A DNA stretch of 62,598 bases from Phycisphaerales bacterium (GCA_022843045.1 JALHOJ010000010.1:1-62598), one strand, 5' to 3'; numbered from the stretch's first letter, positions 17,207 through 25,703 are shown. Notes: generated by a model not told the origin, from the sequence alone. Program-made: numbers and translations.

Positions 17207-17295
17207 CGCGGACGCAGCGGCGCGTGCATGTGCTCATCGTGGCGCCTTCGCTTTGGGCGCTGGTGTTGTTTGTCGCGTGGGTGCTGTGGCGATAG
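17203..17295 (+). CDS. 30-residue single-helix membrane microprotein
   Basis: This is a very short gene: GTG at 17203, overlapping the previous stop as GTGA, with GGAG shortly upstream. The product is TRTQRRVHVLIVAPSLW followed by a hydrophobic helix ending in WVLWR, so it has a basic cytoplasmic start and one transmembrane segment. Its stop lies eight bases before the next ATG, which has its own TAGGAG site. The sequence begins the way many small basic membrane proteins do, and it fits tightly into the operon. Function unknown. The spacing and overlaps are the main evidence. Confidence 0.55.
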   Translation: MTRTQRRVHVLIVAPSLWALVLFVAWVLWR

Positions 17296-17303
17296 GAGAT
17301 GCA

Positions 17304-18398
17304 ATGGGGCATGCCTACAAAGCCATCCAGTGGAATCATCACAAGCGCGTGTACGACGCCGTGATCGCGAGCAGTGTTGTGGTGTTCGTGGGCGGGTTCG
17401 TGGGAGTGGGCAAGCTTGTCTGGACGGGCGAGCGAGCGATCAGCGACCCGGTGCTGCTGCTGCGAGGGCTCGCGGTGTGCGCGTTCGTCATGCTGCATGT
17501 CATCTTGTGCATCGGGCCGGCGGCGCGGCTGTCAACCTGGTGGGCGCCGCTGTTGTACAACCGGCGGCACCTGGGCGTGACGATGTTCTTGGTCGCGCTG
17601 GCGCACGCGGCGCTCGCCACGCTCTACTACGGCGGCTTTGGCGGGCGCAATCCGCTCGGAGCGGTGCTGGAATCGGGCACGTTTCGCTCAATCAGCGGCT
17701 TTGCGTTCGAATGGCTTGGGCTGCTGGCGATCATCATCCTGTTCCTCATGGCCGCGACCAGCCATGACTTCTGGCTCAACAACCTGGGCGCAAAGGTGTG
17801 GAAGCGGCTGCATATGAGCGTGTACGTCGCGTACGCGGCGGTCGTGCTGCATGTCGCGCTGGGCGTGATGCAGTCAGAGACCAGTCCGGTCGCAGCGTGG
17901 CTCACGCTCTCGGGCGTGGTGCTGGTCGCCACGCTGCACACGGTCGCGGGCGTGCGGGAGTTTCAGCGCGACGCCTTGGCAGCGCGGGCGCGTGAGGACG
18001 AATGGATCGATGCCGCGGGGATCGACGAGATTCCGCCTTCGCGCGCCAAGATCGTGCGCGTGCTGGGTTGCAATCCCATTGCGGTATTCCGACACGAAGG
18101 CGGCTTCAGCGCGGTGTCGAACGTGTGCGCGCATCAGGGCGGGCCGCTGGGCGAGGGCAGGATCGTGGGCGGGTGCATCACGTGCCCGTGGCATGGGTTT
18201 CAGTATCTCCCGCACAATGGGCAAAGCCCGCCGCCTTTCACGGAGAAGATCTCCACATACGAGGTCCGCGTGCGAGGCAGTCGCGTTGAGGTGCGGGCAA
18301 AGGCGTTGCCGCCCGGCACGCCGGTGGAACCTGCACGGGTGTTGCCGGTGGAGCGAGTCCTGGGGGACGAGGAACAGCGACAGGGAGAAGCGCGATGA
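17304..18398 (+). CDS. Ferric-reductase-like membrane protein fused to a Rieske [2Fe-2S] domain
   Basis: A 364-residue fusion protein. The N-terminal part (about 15-215) has six or so transmembrane helices. Two pairs of histidines lie on adjacent helices (His89/His101 and His170/His183), the usual bis-heme b arrangement of the ferric reductase-like domain. A linker leads to a C-terminal Rieske domain (about 245-340) with CAHQGG (Cys275, His277) and CPWHGF (Cys294, His297), which ligate a [2Fe-2S] cluster. Electrons could pass between the soluble cluster and the membrane hemes. Usual members of the heme family carry FAD/NAD domains; none is present here. The start at 17304 has TAGGAG upstream. 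The last bases overlap the next gene as ATGA. Confidence 0.8.
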   Translation: MGHAYKAIQWNHHKRVYDAVIASSVVVFVGGFVGVGKLVWTGERAISDPVLLLRGLAVCAFVMLHVILCIGPAARLSTWWAPLLYNRRHLGVTMFLVALAHAALATLYYGGFGGRNPLGAVLESGTFRSISGFAFEWLGLLAIIILFLMAATSHDFWLNNLGAKVWKRLHMSVYVAYAAVVLHVALGVMQSETSPVAAWLTLSGVVLVATLHTVAGVREFQRDALAARAREDEWIDAAGIDEIPPSRAKIVRVLGCNPIAVFRHEGGFSAVSNVCAHQGGPLGEGRIVGGCITCPWHGFQYLPHNGQSPPPFTEKISTYEVRVRGSRVEVRAKALPPGTPVEPARVLPVERVLGDEEQRQGEAR

Positions 18399-19195
18399 CC
18401 ATGTCGAGTCCACGCTCGCCAGAAAGGCAGCCACAGAGAAAGCCCGAGGCGGACGCTTCGCACACGGGCGACGAGTTCTATGTGGGGTATCTTCCGATCT
18501 CGAGGTCTCAGCGGTCGACGCTGCGGCTGATCGTCCCTGCGATCGTCCTGATCTTCGGCGGGGCGATCGTGCTGCTCGCCAGCGTGCAACGCGATCCGGG
18601 GAGCGGCGTATGGCGAGAGGAGGTCGCTGAGTTCACGGGCACAGTCTTTGCGCAGCCCGCGCCGATGCTGCTTATCGCGGGCGAGTCTGAAGACCGAGTC
18701 GCGCTGTTGGTCGAAGAGGGCAAGCATGGGGCGGGGCCGCGGGTTGCAGAGTGGGATGGAATGCGGGTCACGGTTCGCGGACGGGCGCTGGAGCGTGAAG
18801 GGGGGATGATGATGGAGCTCGTTGCGGGCAATGACGCTGTGCGGGCCGCGGAGGGTGTTGTCATCACGCGGCGAAGCGTCGCGTCAGGAGAAGCCACGTT
18901 CCGCGGCGAGATCGTGGACGCCAAGTGCTACCACGGCGCCATGAAGCCGGGCGATGGGAAGGGCCACAAAGCCTGCGCGACGCTGTGCATTCGCAACGGC
19001 ATCCCACCGATGCTCGCGACCGCTGAAGGTTCGGGAGGCGTCTGGCTGCGATTGCTGGTCGTTTCCGGAGGTATGGACTCTGACACGCTGGCGAAGGTTG
19101 GCGAGCCGGTTGAGTTCCGCGGCGAGATGTCCCGCGTTGCGAACCTTGACATCATCACGATCGAGCCTGGCTCGGTGCGGCGGATTGCAAGGTGA
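18395..19195 (+). CDS. Membrane-anchored protein with a C-x15-C-x3-C motif, redox operon
   Basis: A 266-residue protein with a cytoplasmic N-terminus containing the phrase EFYVGYLPIS, one transmembrane helix (about 43-63) and a roughly 200-residue domain outside the membrane. That domain carries the motif KCYHGAMKPGDGKGHKAC, followed by ATLCIRNGIPP: Cys178, Cys194 and Cys198, with His180 and His191 between. The pattern of Cys, His and Met suggests metal or heme binding, or disulfide chemistry, but I do not recognise a characterised family. The ATGA overlap with the Rieske fusion gene shows they are translated together, so it is probably a partner subunit. The operon ends here with no obvious terminator. 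Confidence 0.7.
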   Translation: MTMSSPRSPERQPQRKPEADASHTGDEFYVGYLPISRSQRSTLRLIVPAIVLIFGGAIVLLASVQRDPGSGVWREEVAEFTGTVFAQPAPMLLIAGESEDRVALLVEEGKHGAGPRVAEWDGMRVTVRGRALEREGGMMMELVAGNDAVRAAEGVVITRRSVASGEATFRGEIVDAKCYHGAMKPGDGKGHKACATLCIRNGIPPMLATAEGSGGVWLRLLVVSGGMDSDTLAKVGEPVEFRGEMSRVANLDIITIEPGSVRRIAR

Positions 19196-19301
19196 GTCTG
19201 CGATGCAACGCTGAGCGGGGAGCCTTTGCGCCAATGAGTGAAACGCGCAGAGTTCAGTCATCTTGATGGCGGCATGCCGTCCTCGCACCAGCATCGCCAA
19301 G

Positions 19302-19559
19302 TCACTTCGTGCCGATCCCCGCATCGAGTCGCGACTTGCGAATCGCGTCCAGCAATCCAGATGGCACGTTGTGCATTGCTGGCGCGTCCGCGGGCGTGCA
19401 CGCTTCCCGCTCCAGTTGCACCGTCCTGCGGTACTGCTCGAGATACCGCATGCACGAGGAGCACTCGCGCAGGTGCTCTTCGAACCCGCGGCGCGTCTCC
19501 TCGGGGAGCTCGGCATCGAGATAAGCCATCAGGAATTCGTTGACATCTTTGCAGGTCAT
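19302..19559 (-). CDS. Zinc-finger anti-sigma factor
   Basis: An 85-residue protein with the zf-HC2 motif. It begins MTCKDVNEFLMAYLDAEL and carries EEHLRECSSC, giving the H-x3-C-x2-C zinc site. Proteins with this fold bind and silence an ECF sigma factor, often releasing it on redox stress. The gene lies directly downstream of, and on the same strand as, the sigma factor gene at 19629-20276, which makes that its likely partner. There is no transmembrane helix, so it is a soluble anti-sigma factor. Its sequence resembles the anti-sigma factor at 42991, pointing to a duplicated pair. Confidence 0.85.
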   Translation of the reverse strand: MTCKDVNEFLMAYLDAELPEETRRGFEEHLRECSSCMRYLEQYRRTVQLEREACTPADAPAMHNVPSGLLDAIRKSRLDAGIGTK

Positions 19560-19628
19560 GGGCTGCTCGCTGGTGATGGGAGTCGTGTCGTGTGAATCGG
19601 GTCGCGGAGCGTGTGAATGGTCGAAACG

Positions 19629-20276
19629 TCAGGTGCTGCCAGAGCCGCTTGCCCACGTGGGATCCATGTGGGGGTCAAGCAACGCCTTGAGTGCCTGGCG
19701 GGCACGGTGGAGCCGGACCTTTACGGCGTTGGGCGTGTCGCCCAGGGCCGCTGCGACGTCTTCGGTTGATAGTTGCTGGATGTCGCGCAGGAGTAACATT
19801 TCGCGGTACTGATTGGGCAAGTCTTCGATTTTGTCTCGAACCAGGTCGAGCACTCTGGTCCGCTCGAAAGCATCTTCCGGCTGCCAGCGGGCGGTCCACC
19901 TTGTCGGGTGGCCGTCGTCCTTAAACGTCGGCAGCAGTGGCTCGATCGACGTTTCCGGACGCCGGCGCCTGCTGCGGAGCTTCATCAGGCACTTGTTGAT
20001 CACGATCCGCGTGATCCATGTCGACAGTCGCGAGCGGCCGTCGAAACTATCGATGTTCTTGAACGCGCCGAGCATGGCCTCCTGCACCGCGTCCGCGGCG
20101 TCTTGTTCGTTGCCGAGGATGCGGCGAGCGGTCGCGAAGAGCATGGCGGCGCAGGCCGCCGCCAGTTCGTCGTAGGCTCGCCCCTCACCAGCGCGCAGGC
20201 GCGCCAGCAGCGACGCGTCATCGCCCGGACCCAAGTCCGTCGTCAGCGTGCCGCTGGTCGACGTTGTCGAGCGCAT
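19629..20276 (-). CDS. ECF RNA polymerase sigma factor
   Basis: A 215-residue sigma factor. Region 2 is clear (NEQDAADAVQEAMLGAF, then FDGRSRLSTWITRIVINKC), as is region 4 (LPNQYREMLLLRDIQQLS and the helix-turn-helix VAAALGDTPNAVKVRLHRA). It directs RNA polymerase to a stress or envelope regulon. The anti-sigma gene follows 69 bases downstream in the same direction, so the two are probably one transcript. The sequence is close to the sigma factor at 42263, down to the shared SRLSTW/SKLSTW and RLHRARQAL segments, and both are followed by a zf-HC2 gene. The M42-like peptidase gene upstream on the same strand is 142 bases away and may be separately transcribed. Confidence 0.88.
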   Translation of the reverse strand: MRSTTSTSGTLTTDLGPGDDASLLARLRAGEGRAYDELAAACAAMLFATARRILGNEQDAADAVQEAMLGAFKNIDSFDGRSRLSTWITRIVINKCLMKLRSRRRRPETSIEPLLPTFKDDGHPTRWTARWQPEDAFERTRVLDLVRDKIEDLPNQYREMLLLRDIQQLSTEDVAAALGDTPNAVKVRLHRARQALKALLDPHMDPTWASGSGST

Positions 20277-20418
20277 GTGTCTGCTCCCTCAGTCCAGTCA
20301 GCGGTGCCGCACGGTTATTCGTGCCTTTGCCTTCGCGACAGAACCCGCGCGGGTGTCTGTGTGCGACGTTGTCGTATGTATGTTGCCGCGGGTTCGTGCC
20401 GGTTACAGGGACAACTGA

Positions 20419-21639
20419 TCAAAGGACAAAGCTGCGTTCGGCCCACAACTTGTCAAAGAGCGCCGAGCGTTGCCCCGCCTCCGGCAGGCGCAGGGCGCAC
20501 GCAACAAGCAGATCGACCAGCGCGTGGAAGTCGTCAAGGCCGATGAATTCCGGGCCGATGCGGGCGGGGCTGGTGTTCGTGCCGGCCTGCACATTCGCAA
20601 GGTCGGCCATGTTGTGGTAGTTGCCCAGGGGGAGGCAGACGCAGGTGGCTTCGTAGCCCGCGCTGAAGTACACGCTGGCTTCGCACGCGCCGCCCGCCAT
20701 GAGCTTGCGTTGCCACTTCCACTGGGGCAGGTCGCTGAGCTTCTGGGCCGCGGTGACGGTGCTGGGTGCGCCGGCAATCTCCTCGGCGCGCTTCGCGATC
20801 GCGTCGGTGAGCGTCGGGCTGAAGACGCTCATGCGGTCGCCCACGCGGACGATCGGGCCGCCGTGGATCGGGCTCTCGGCGAAGCTCCGGCTGTTTTCGA
20901 GCGCGATCACGCGAGCGTCCTTGGGCATGGTGCCCTCGCGCACCGCCGCGATTGCGCCGATGAAGCCGATTTCTTCGGCGCGGGTGAAGAGCAGCCGGAT
21001 GTCTTGCGTGATCAGGCTCTGATCCATCGCGTCGAGAGCATCGACCATCGCGAGCATCGCGGCGACCGCCGAGAGATCGTCGCACGCGAGCGTGTGCATT
21101 CGGTTGTCGCGAATCGTGGGCGGCCCAACGTCCCACACCGCGACGTCACCCACGCGAAGGGCTGGGTTGGGTGTCGCGAGCTCGCAGAGGTAGTGCTTGA
21201 ACGGGCCCGGCTGATCCGCGACCACGCCGGCGAGCCGCGCGGCGGTGGGCTTGTCGTGCTGGTCCCACACGACCACCTTGCCATCGATGAAGTACTCATC
21301 CATCACGCCGCCACGGAAGGAGAGTTGCAGCGTGGAGGGTGCGATGATGCGTTCGACGACAAACGCGGGGTGGTCGAGGTGGGCCGTGATGTAGATGGGC
21401 CGCGACGAACTCGCGGGGGCAGCAGTGGGGGAGGTGGGGACGCGGCGCACGGTGATGTTGCCCGCTTGGTCGCGGTCGCTGCGCCAGGTGGGGCGCTGCG
21501 CGAAGAAGCGATCAAGATACGCGATGACGCGATGTTCCTTGCCCGCCGCGCTTGGAGTGCTCGTGACTTCCGCGAGCCAGTGCTCGTGCAAGGTGCGCTG
21601 TGCGGCGGCGATGGGCGGGAGGCCTTGGGCGGTGTGCAT
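20419..21639 (-). CDS. M42-like zinc aminopeptidase
   Basis: A 406-residue co-catalytic metallopeptidase of the M20/M28/M42 clan. Metal ligands are visible in order: His in AHLDHPAF, Asp in ACDDLSAV, the catalytic Glu pair in AEEIGF, a further acidic site in ALENSRS, and His in GNYHNM. These enzymes release amino acids or small acyl groups from peptides in the cytoplasm. The ATG at 21639 is used because the upstream reading frame encodes low-complexity sequence. There is no signal peptide. It diverges from the arfB gene with a 64-base gap. The exact family (M42 versus a relative) is inferred from the motif order. Confidence 0.75.
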   Translation of the reverse strand: MHTAQGLPPIAAAQRTLHEHWLAEVTSTPSAAGKEHRVIAYLDRFFAQRPTWRSDRDQAGNITVRRVPTSPTAAPASSSRPIYITAHLDHPAFVVERIIAPSTLQLSFRGGVMDEYFIDGKVVVWDQHDKPTAARLAGVVADQPGPFKHYLCELATPNPALRVGDVAVWDVGPPTIRDNRMHTLACDDLSAVAAMLAMVDALDAMDQSLITQDIRLLFTRAEEIGFIGAIAAVREGTMPKDARVIALENSRSFAESPIHGGPIVRVGDRMSVFSPTLTDAIAKRAEEIAGAPSTVTAAQKLSDLPQWKWQRKLMAGGACEASVYFSAGYEATCVCLPLGNYHNMADLANVQAGTNTSPARIGPEFIGLDDFHALVDLLVACALRLPEAGQRSALFDKLWAERSFVL

Positions 21640-21703
21640 TGGCGGAGCGTAGAGCCGCTGGGCCTCGTGGCATGCCCTTCCCGGGCGTTCATATGCTCCC
21701 CAC

Positions 21704-22192
21704 GTGACCAGCGACGACAACCAATTCGACTGGAGCCGCGCTCCCGACCCCCGCCCCGATCCCGCTCGCGAGGTCGGCGGCGTCATCGTGAACGGGAAGT
21801 TGGTCGCGCGCGAGTCCGCCCTCGACTTTTCGTTCGTCGCCAGCGCGGGGCCGGGCGGTCAGAACGTGAACAAGCGCGCGACCAAGTGCGTGATGCGCGT
21901 GCCCTTGCGAGCCCTGGACCTTCGCCCCGACCAGCTTGACCGCCTCGCGTCGCTGGCCAGCCTGTACCTGACGCAGGGCGGCGAGCTGGTGATCGACTGC
22001 GACGAGAACCGCTCGCAGGGCCGCAACAAGGACGGCTGCATCGAGCGGCTTGCAGACCTGATCCGCCGAGCGTGGAACGCCCCCAAGCCCCGCAAGAAGA
22101 CCAAGCCCAGTAAGGGCTCGATCCGCCGCCGCCTTGACGGCAAGCGCGAACGGGGCGAGGTCAAGAAACAACGCCGCCGGGTGGACGACTGA
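21704..22192 (+). CDS. arfB: Peptidyl-tRNA hydrolase ArfB, ribosome rescue factor
   Basis: A 162-residue protein of the class I release factor family with a GTG start. It carries the GGQ motif (SAGPGGQNVNKRATKC) that triggers hydrolysis of peptidyl-tRNA in the ribosome. It also has the long lysine- and arginine-rich C-terminal tail (from KPRKKTKPSKGSIRRR onward) that inserts into the empty mRNA channel. It lacks the codon-recognition domain of RF1/RF2. It thus frees ribosomes stalled on mRNAs without a stop codon. It is short and complete, with the normal length for the family. The gene stands alone and diverges from the M42-like peptidase. Confidence 0.9.
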   Translation: MTSDDNQFDWSRAPDPRPDPAREVGGVIVNGKLVARESALDFSFVASAGPGGQNVNKRATKCVMRVPLRALDLRPDQLDRLASLASLYLTQGGELVIDCDENRSQGRNKDGCIERLADLIRRAWNAPKPRKKTKPSKGSIRRRLDGKRERGEVKKQRRRVDD

Positions 22193-22267
22193 GCGGCGGC
22201 ATCCCGCCATCCTGCGGACACGCGTATGCGGTTCCTTCCTCGGACTTCCCTCGTACCGTCCGCACCT

Positions 22268-24124
22268 ATGACCACCTCGAACGCTCCCGCGGGCAAGAAG
22301 ACCATCCTTGATTGGATCGAATGGGTCGGCAACAAACTGCCCGAGCCGGCGCTGCTCTTTGCGATGCTCGCCGCGATTGTCGTCATCGCCTCAGCGGTCG
22401 GATCCTTTGCGGGATGGAAGGTGCAGCCGGTCCAGCTGAAGGTCACGATGGTCGAGAAGGTCGACGCGAGCGGCCAAAAGGTCCTCGACACGGAGGGCAA
22501 GCCCAAGATGGTGCCCAAGCTTGATGCGAAGGGCAAGCCCGAGACGACGCTCGAGCCGGTGGGCAATCCGCTCACGCCTCGCAATCTGCTCACGCTCGAG
22601 GGGCTGTATTGGATGTTCTCGTCGATGATCCGCAACTTTGTGACGCTGCCCGCGTTGGGGCTGATCTTCACGGGCATGATCGGGATTGGCGTGGCGGAGA
22701 AGTTCGGGCTCTTCAACGCGCTGATGCGTGCGATCGCGTTGGCAACGCCCAAGAAACTGCTCACGCCGATGATCGTCTTCATCGGAGCCAACTCGTCGGT
22801 CGCGAGCGACGCGGGGTACATCATTCTGCCGCCCCTCGCCGCCGCGTTGTATCTGGCCATCGGCCGCCACCCCATCGCGGGCCTCGCGGCGGCGTTCGCG
22901 GGCGTGGCGGGCGGCTTCGGGGGCGGGCTGTTCCCGACGGCCGCCGACGGCTTCCTCGCGGGCGTGGCCACCAGCGCGTCCCACATCATCGATCCGTCGT
23001 ATCCGACGGTGCTTGCGACCCACAATCTGTACTTCAAGGCGTTGTCGGCCGTGATCGTGTGTCTTGCGGGCTGGTATGTGACCGACCGCATCGTCGAGCC
23101 GCGATTGATGAAGCAGAAGGGACTGGACAGCCAAGACACCAGCGCAATCACGGACCTGTCGCTCAAGCCTATCGAGAAGAAGGGCCTGACATTCGCGATG
23201 ATCACGATGGTCGCGGTGTTGGGCACGTTCGCTGCGCTGATCCTGATTCCCAACGCCCCGCTCCATGGGAAGGGCGTGCCTCGCCTTGCCAACGGCCACG
23301 TGCCCGCGACGCAGCCGATCAAGGTGCTGGAGGGCGAAGCAGCGACCAAGGCGACGCCCGAACGCACCTTGCACACGCAGCCCCGCGAAGTCGTCAAGGA
23401 GAACGGCGGCGAGCGCGTCGTCGATGAGGGGTTTGTGGTTGAGTCGGCGGGCAAGCCGACCATGCTGGAGCGCCCGGGGGATCGCTGGTCGCAGGTGATT
23501 GTGCCCATCATCCTGCTCACGTTCCTGATTCCAGGCATGGTCTATGGCGCAGTCACCGGCACCTTGCGAGACCAGAAGGACTTCGTCGACGCGATGTACC
23601 ACGGCATCAAGTCGATCGTGCCCGTGCTCGTGATCTCCTTCTTCCTGGGCCAGTTCGTCAACTACTTCACGTACACGGGCCTGGACCGCATGCTCGCGTA
23701 CGCGGGCGGAGCGTTGCTGGTCACGGCGGACCTTCCCGTGCCCTTGCTCCTCACCCTCTTCGTCATGCTCGTGATCGCTGGCGACTTTGCGATGAGCGGC
23801 ATGCTCAGCAAGTTCGGCGTCATGGCCCCGATCTTCATCCCCATGTTCATGATGGTGGGCATCAGCCCCGAGCTCACGACCGCCGGGTATCGCATTGGCG
23901 ACAGCGTTGTCAACATCGTGACGCCCCTGAACAGCTACCTGCTGATCATCCTCGCCGTGCTGCAGAAGTACAAGAAGGAAGCGGGGCTGGGGAGCCTGAT
24001 CAGCCTGATGCTGCCCTACTCGTTTGTCTTCGGCATCATCTGGACGGCGTTCCTGCTGGTGTGGTACTGGTCCGGCCAGCCCCTGGGCCCCGACGCACCC
24101 CTGTCGTACATTCCTCCCACCTAA
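22268..24124 (+). CDS. abgT: AbgT family transporter
   Basis: A 618-residue membrane protein of the AbgT family, which moves p-aminobenzoyl-glutamate or related drugs and folate breakdown products across the inner membrane. The family helices and the conserved segments IFIGANSSVASDAGYIILPP and LNSYLLIILAVLQKY are present. Members usually have about 510 residues. Here two polar insertions account for the excess: one after the first helix (about 50-105) and one near the middle (about 345-405), the second lysine- and proline-rich. The ATG at 22268 is preferred, since upstream sequence lacks a hydrophobic start. It is followed by a strong hairpin and the AAA gene. Confidence 0.85.
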   Translation: MTTSNAPAGKKTILDWIEWVGNKLPEPALLFAMLAAIVVIASAVGSFAGWKVQPVQLKVTMVEKVDASGQKVLDTEGKPKMVPKLDAKGKPETTLEPVGNPLTPRNLLTLEGLYWMFSSMIRNFVTLPALGLIFTGMIGIGVAEKFGLFNALMRAIALATPKKLLTPMIVFIGANSSVASDAGYIILPPLAAALYLAIGRHPIAGLAAAFAGVAGGFGGGLFPTAADGFLAGVATSASHIIDPSYPTVLATHNLYFKALSAVIVCLAGWYVTDRIVEPRLMKQKGLDSQDTSAITDLSLKPIEKKGLTFAMITMVAVLGTFAALILIPNAPLHGKGVPRLANGHVPATQPIKVLEGEAATKATPERTLHTQPREVVKENGGERVVDEGFVVESAGKPTMLERPGDRWSQVIVPIILLTFLIPGMVYGAVTGTLRDQKDFVDAMYHGIKSIVPVLVISFFLGQFVNYFTYTGLDRMLAYAGGALLVTADLPVPLLLTLFVMLVIAGDFAMSGMLSKFGVMAPIFIPMFMMVGISPELTTAGYRIGDSVVNIVTPLNSYLLIILAVLQKYKKEAGLGSLISLMLPYSFVFGIIWTAFLLVWYWSGQPLGPDAPLSYIPPT

Positions 24125-24130
24125 TCAACT

Positions 24131-24159
24131 GGTGGCCCGCCTCTCCGAGGCGGGCCACC
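24131..24159. other. Strong hairpin between abgT and AAA gene
   Basis: The 12-base stem ggtggcccgcct (24131-24142) pairs exactly with aggcgggccacc (24148-24159) across a five-base loop. There is no T-run, so it is not a standard intrinsic terminator. It begins seven bases after the abgT stop and could protect the mRNA end or attenuate the downstream gene. Confidence 0.6.
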
Positions 24160-24171
24160 GAATGATTCCCC

Positions 24172-25662
24172 ATGAACCTCGACGGCCTCCTCTCCCATCT
24201 CCGTTCCGGCCACAAGTGCGTGCGCATCACCACGCACGAGGAGTCCGAGTGCGTCCAGCTCGCCGTCGAGGCTGCGATGTCGATGGGCCTGAACGTCTTC
24301 ACGTACTCCGTCACGGGCGGCATCCGAGCCGCCGAGTTTTCCAGCGAAGCGCCCAAGCGCCTCGACACCGAAACCACGCCCGCGGGTGCGCTCCGCTGGT
24401 TCCTGGGCGAACTTCGCAAGCCCGCGATGTTGATCACGCTCGACCTCGCCGATCAGCTCGGCGACTCGGTCAACCTCCGCGCCTTCCGAGACATGCTGGA
24501 GGCCTTCACGCGACGCCGGAATGACGAATCCTGCATCGTGATGATCGATCACAACGACAACGTGCCCCCGGTGATTGGCGGCATGAGCGTGCGATACGAG
24601 ATCGAGCCCCCGACCGATGCCGAGATCGAATCGATCGTGCGTCAGACGCTTCTGCTCGTCAAGCAGCAGCGGCCTGTTGAGGCGAAGGTCAGTCCGAAAT
24701 TTCTCGCGGGGCTGGTGCAGAACCTGCGAGGCCTCACGCGTCGTCAGATTCGCTTCATCATCCACGAATCGGTCGCCAAGGACGGCCACCTGGCTGATGA
24801 CGATCTCCCCGCGATTCAACGCCGCAAGCGCCGCCTGCTCGAGGATGCGGGCGTGCTGGACTTTGTCGAAGCGCCGACGAGCCTTGATGACATCGGCGGC
24901 CTGTCCAAGCTCAAGGCGTGGCTCAAGGTCCGTGAGATTTGCTTCAATGATCCCACGCTCCCCACGCCGCGAGGCCTGCTGCTGCTGGGCGTCCAAGGCG
25001 CGGGCAAGAGCCTCGCAAGCAAGGCGATCGCCACGGCGTGGCAGCGTCCGCTCATGCGACTTGATCCCGGCGCCCTCTTCAACAAGTACGTCGGTGAAAC
25101 CGAACGCAACCTCCGCGACGCCCTGCGACAGGCCGAGGCCATGGCCCCGGTCGTCCTGTGGATCGACGAGATCGAAAAGGGCTTTGCGAGCGCGGCAAGC
25201 ACCAGCACCGATGGCGGCGTCTCCCGCCGCATGTTCGGCACGCTGCTCACCTGGATGCAGGAGCACCAAAGCCCGGTCTTCCTGGTCGCGACTGCCAACG
25301 ACATCGAAGCCCTGCCTCCCGAACTGCTCCGCAAGGGCCGCTTTGACGAGATCTTCTTCGTCGATCTGCCCGGTCCGGAAGTCCGCGAAGTGATCTTCCG
25401 CATCCACCTCAAGAAACGCGGCTACCAGCCCGCCGAGTTCGATCTCAAGGCCCTCGCCGCAGCCACCGACGGCTACAGCGGCGCGGAAATCGAGCAGGCG
25501 GTGATGAGTGCCCACCTGACGGCCCGCGCGGCGAACACCAAGCCCAAGACGCAGGACATCGTCGCCATCGCACAGGCGTCGCCGCCCTTGAGCGTCACGA
25601 TGGCTGAGAAGATCAGCGATCTCCGCGAGTGGGCTGTCGGGCGGTGTGTCCCGGCCGATTGA
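24172..25662 (+). CDS. AAA family ATPase, Ycf46-like
   Basis: A 496-residue cytoplasmic AAA+ protein. The N-terminal 240 residues have a degenerate ATPase-like fold without a working Walker A. The C-terminal AAA module has Walker A GVQGAGKS (273-280), Walker B VVLWIDEIEK, the sensor segment VATAND and the arginine finger in RKGRFDE. This order of an inactive N-terminal half and an active C-terminal half matches the cyanobacterial/plastid Ycf46 family and related bacterial proteins. Its job is unsettled; it may remodel a protein complex. The ATG at 24172 directly follows the hairpin after abgT. The pepA gene lies 147 bases downstream. Confidence 0.8.
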   Translation: MNLDGLLSHLRSGHKCVRITTHEESECVQLAVEAAMSMGLNVFTYSVTGGIRAAEFSSEAPKRLDTETTPAGALRWFLGELRKPAMLITLDLADQLGDSVNLRAFRDMLEAFTRRRNDESCIVMIDHNDNVPPVIGGMSVRYEIEPPTDAEIESIVRQTLLLVKQQRPVEAKVSPKFLAGLVQNLRGLTRRQIRFIIHESVAKDGHLADDDLPAIQRRKRRLLEDAGVLDFVEAPTSLDDIGGLSKLKAWLKVREICFNDPTLPTPRGLLLLGVQGAGKSLASKAIATAWQRPLMRLDPGALFNKYVGETERNLRDALRQAEAMAPVVLWIDEIEKGFASAASTSTDGGVSRRMFGTLLTWMQEHQSPVFLVATANDIEALPPELLRKGRFDEIFFVDLPGPEVREVIFRIHLKKRGYQPAEFDLKALAAATDGYSGAEIEQAVMSAHLTARAANTKPKTQDIVAIAQASPPLSVTMAEKISDLREWAVGRCVPAD

Positions 25663-25673
25663 TGGAAGACATG

Positions 25674-25703
25674 CAGCCCGACCGTCAGGGAGGGCTCCTG
25701 CCT
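25674..25703. repeat. Small inverted repeat upstream of pepA
   Basis: The segment gcagcccgaccgtcaggg continues with agggctcctgc. A GCAGCCC half faces a GGGCTCCTGC half around gaccgtc. It lies in the spacer between the AAA gene and pepA and looks like another interspersed repeat, but only one copy was found. Confidence 0.35.
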
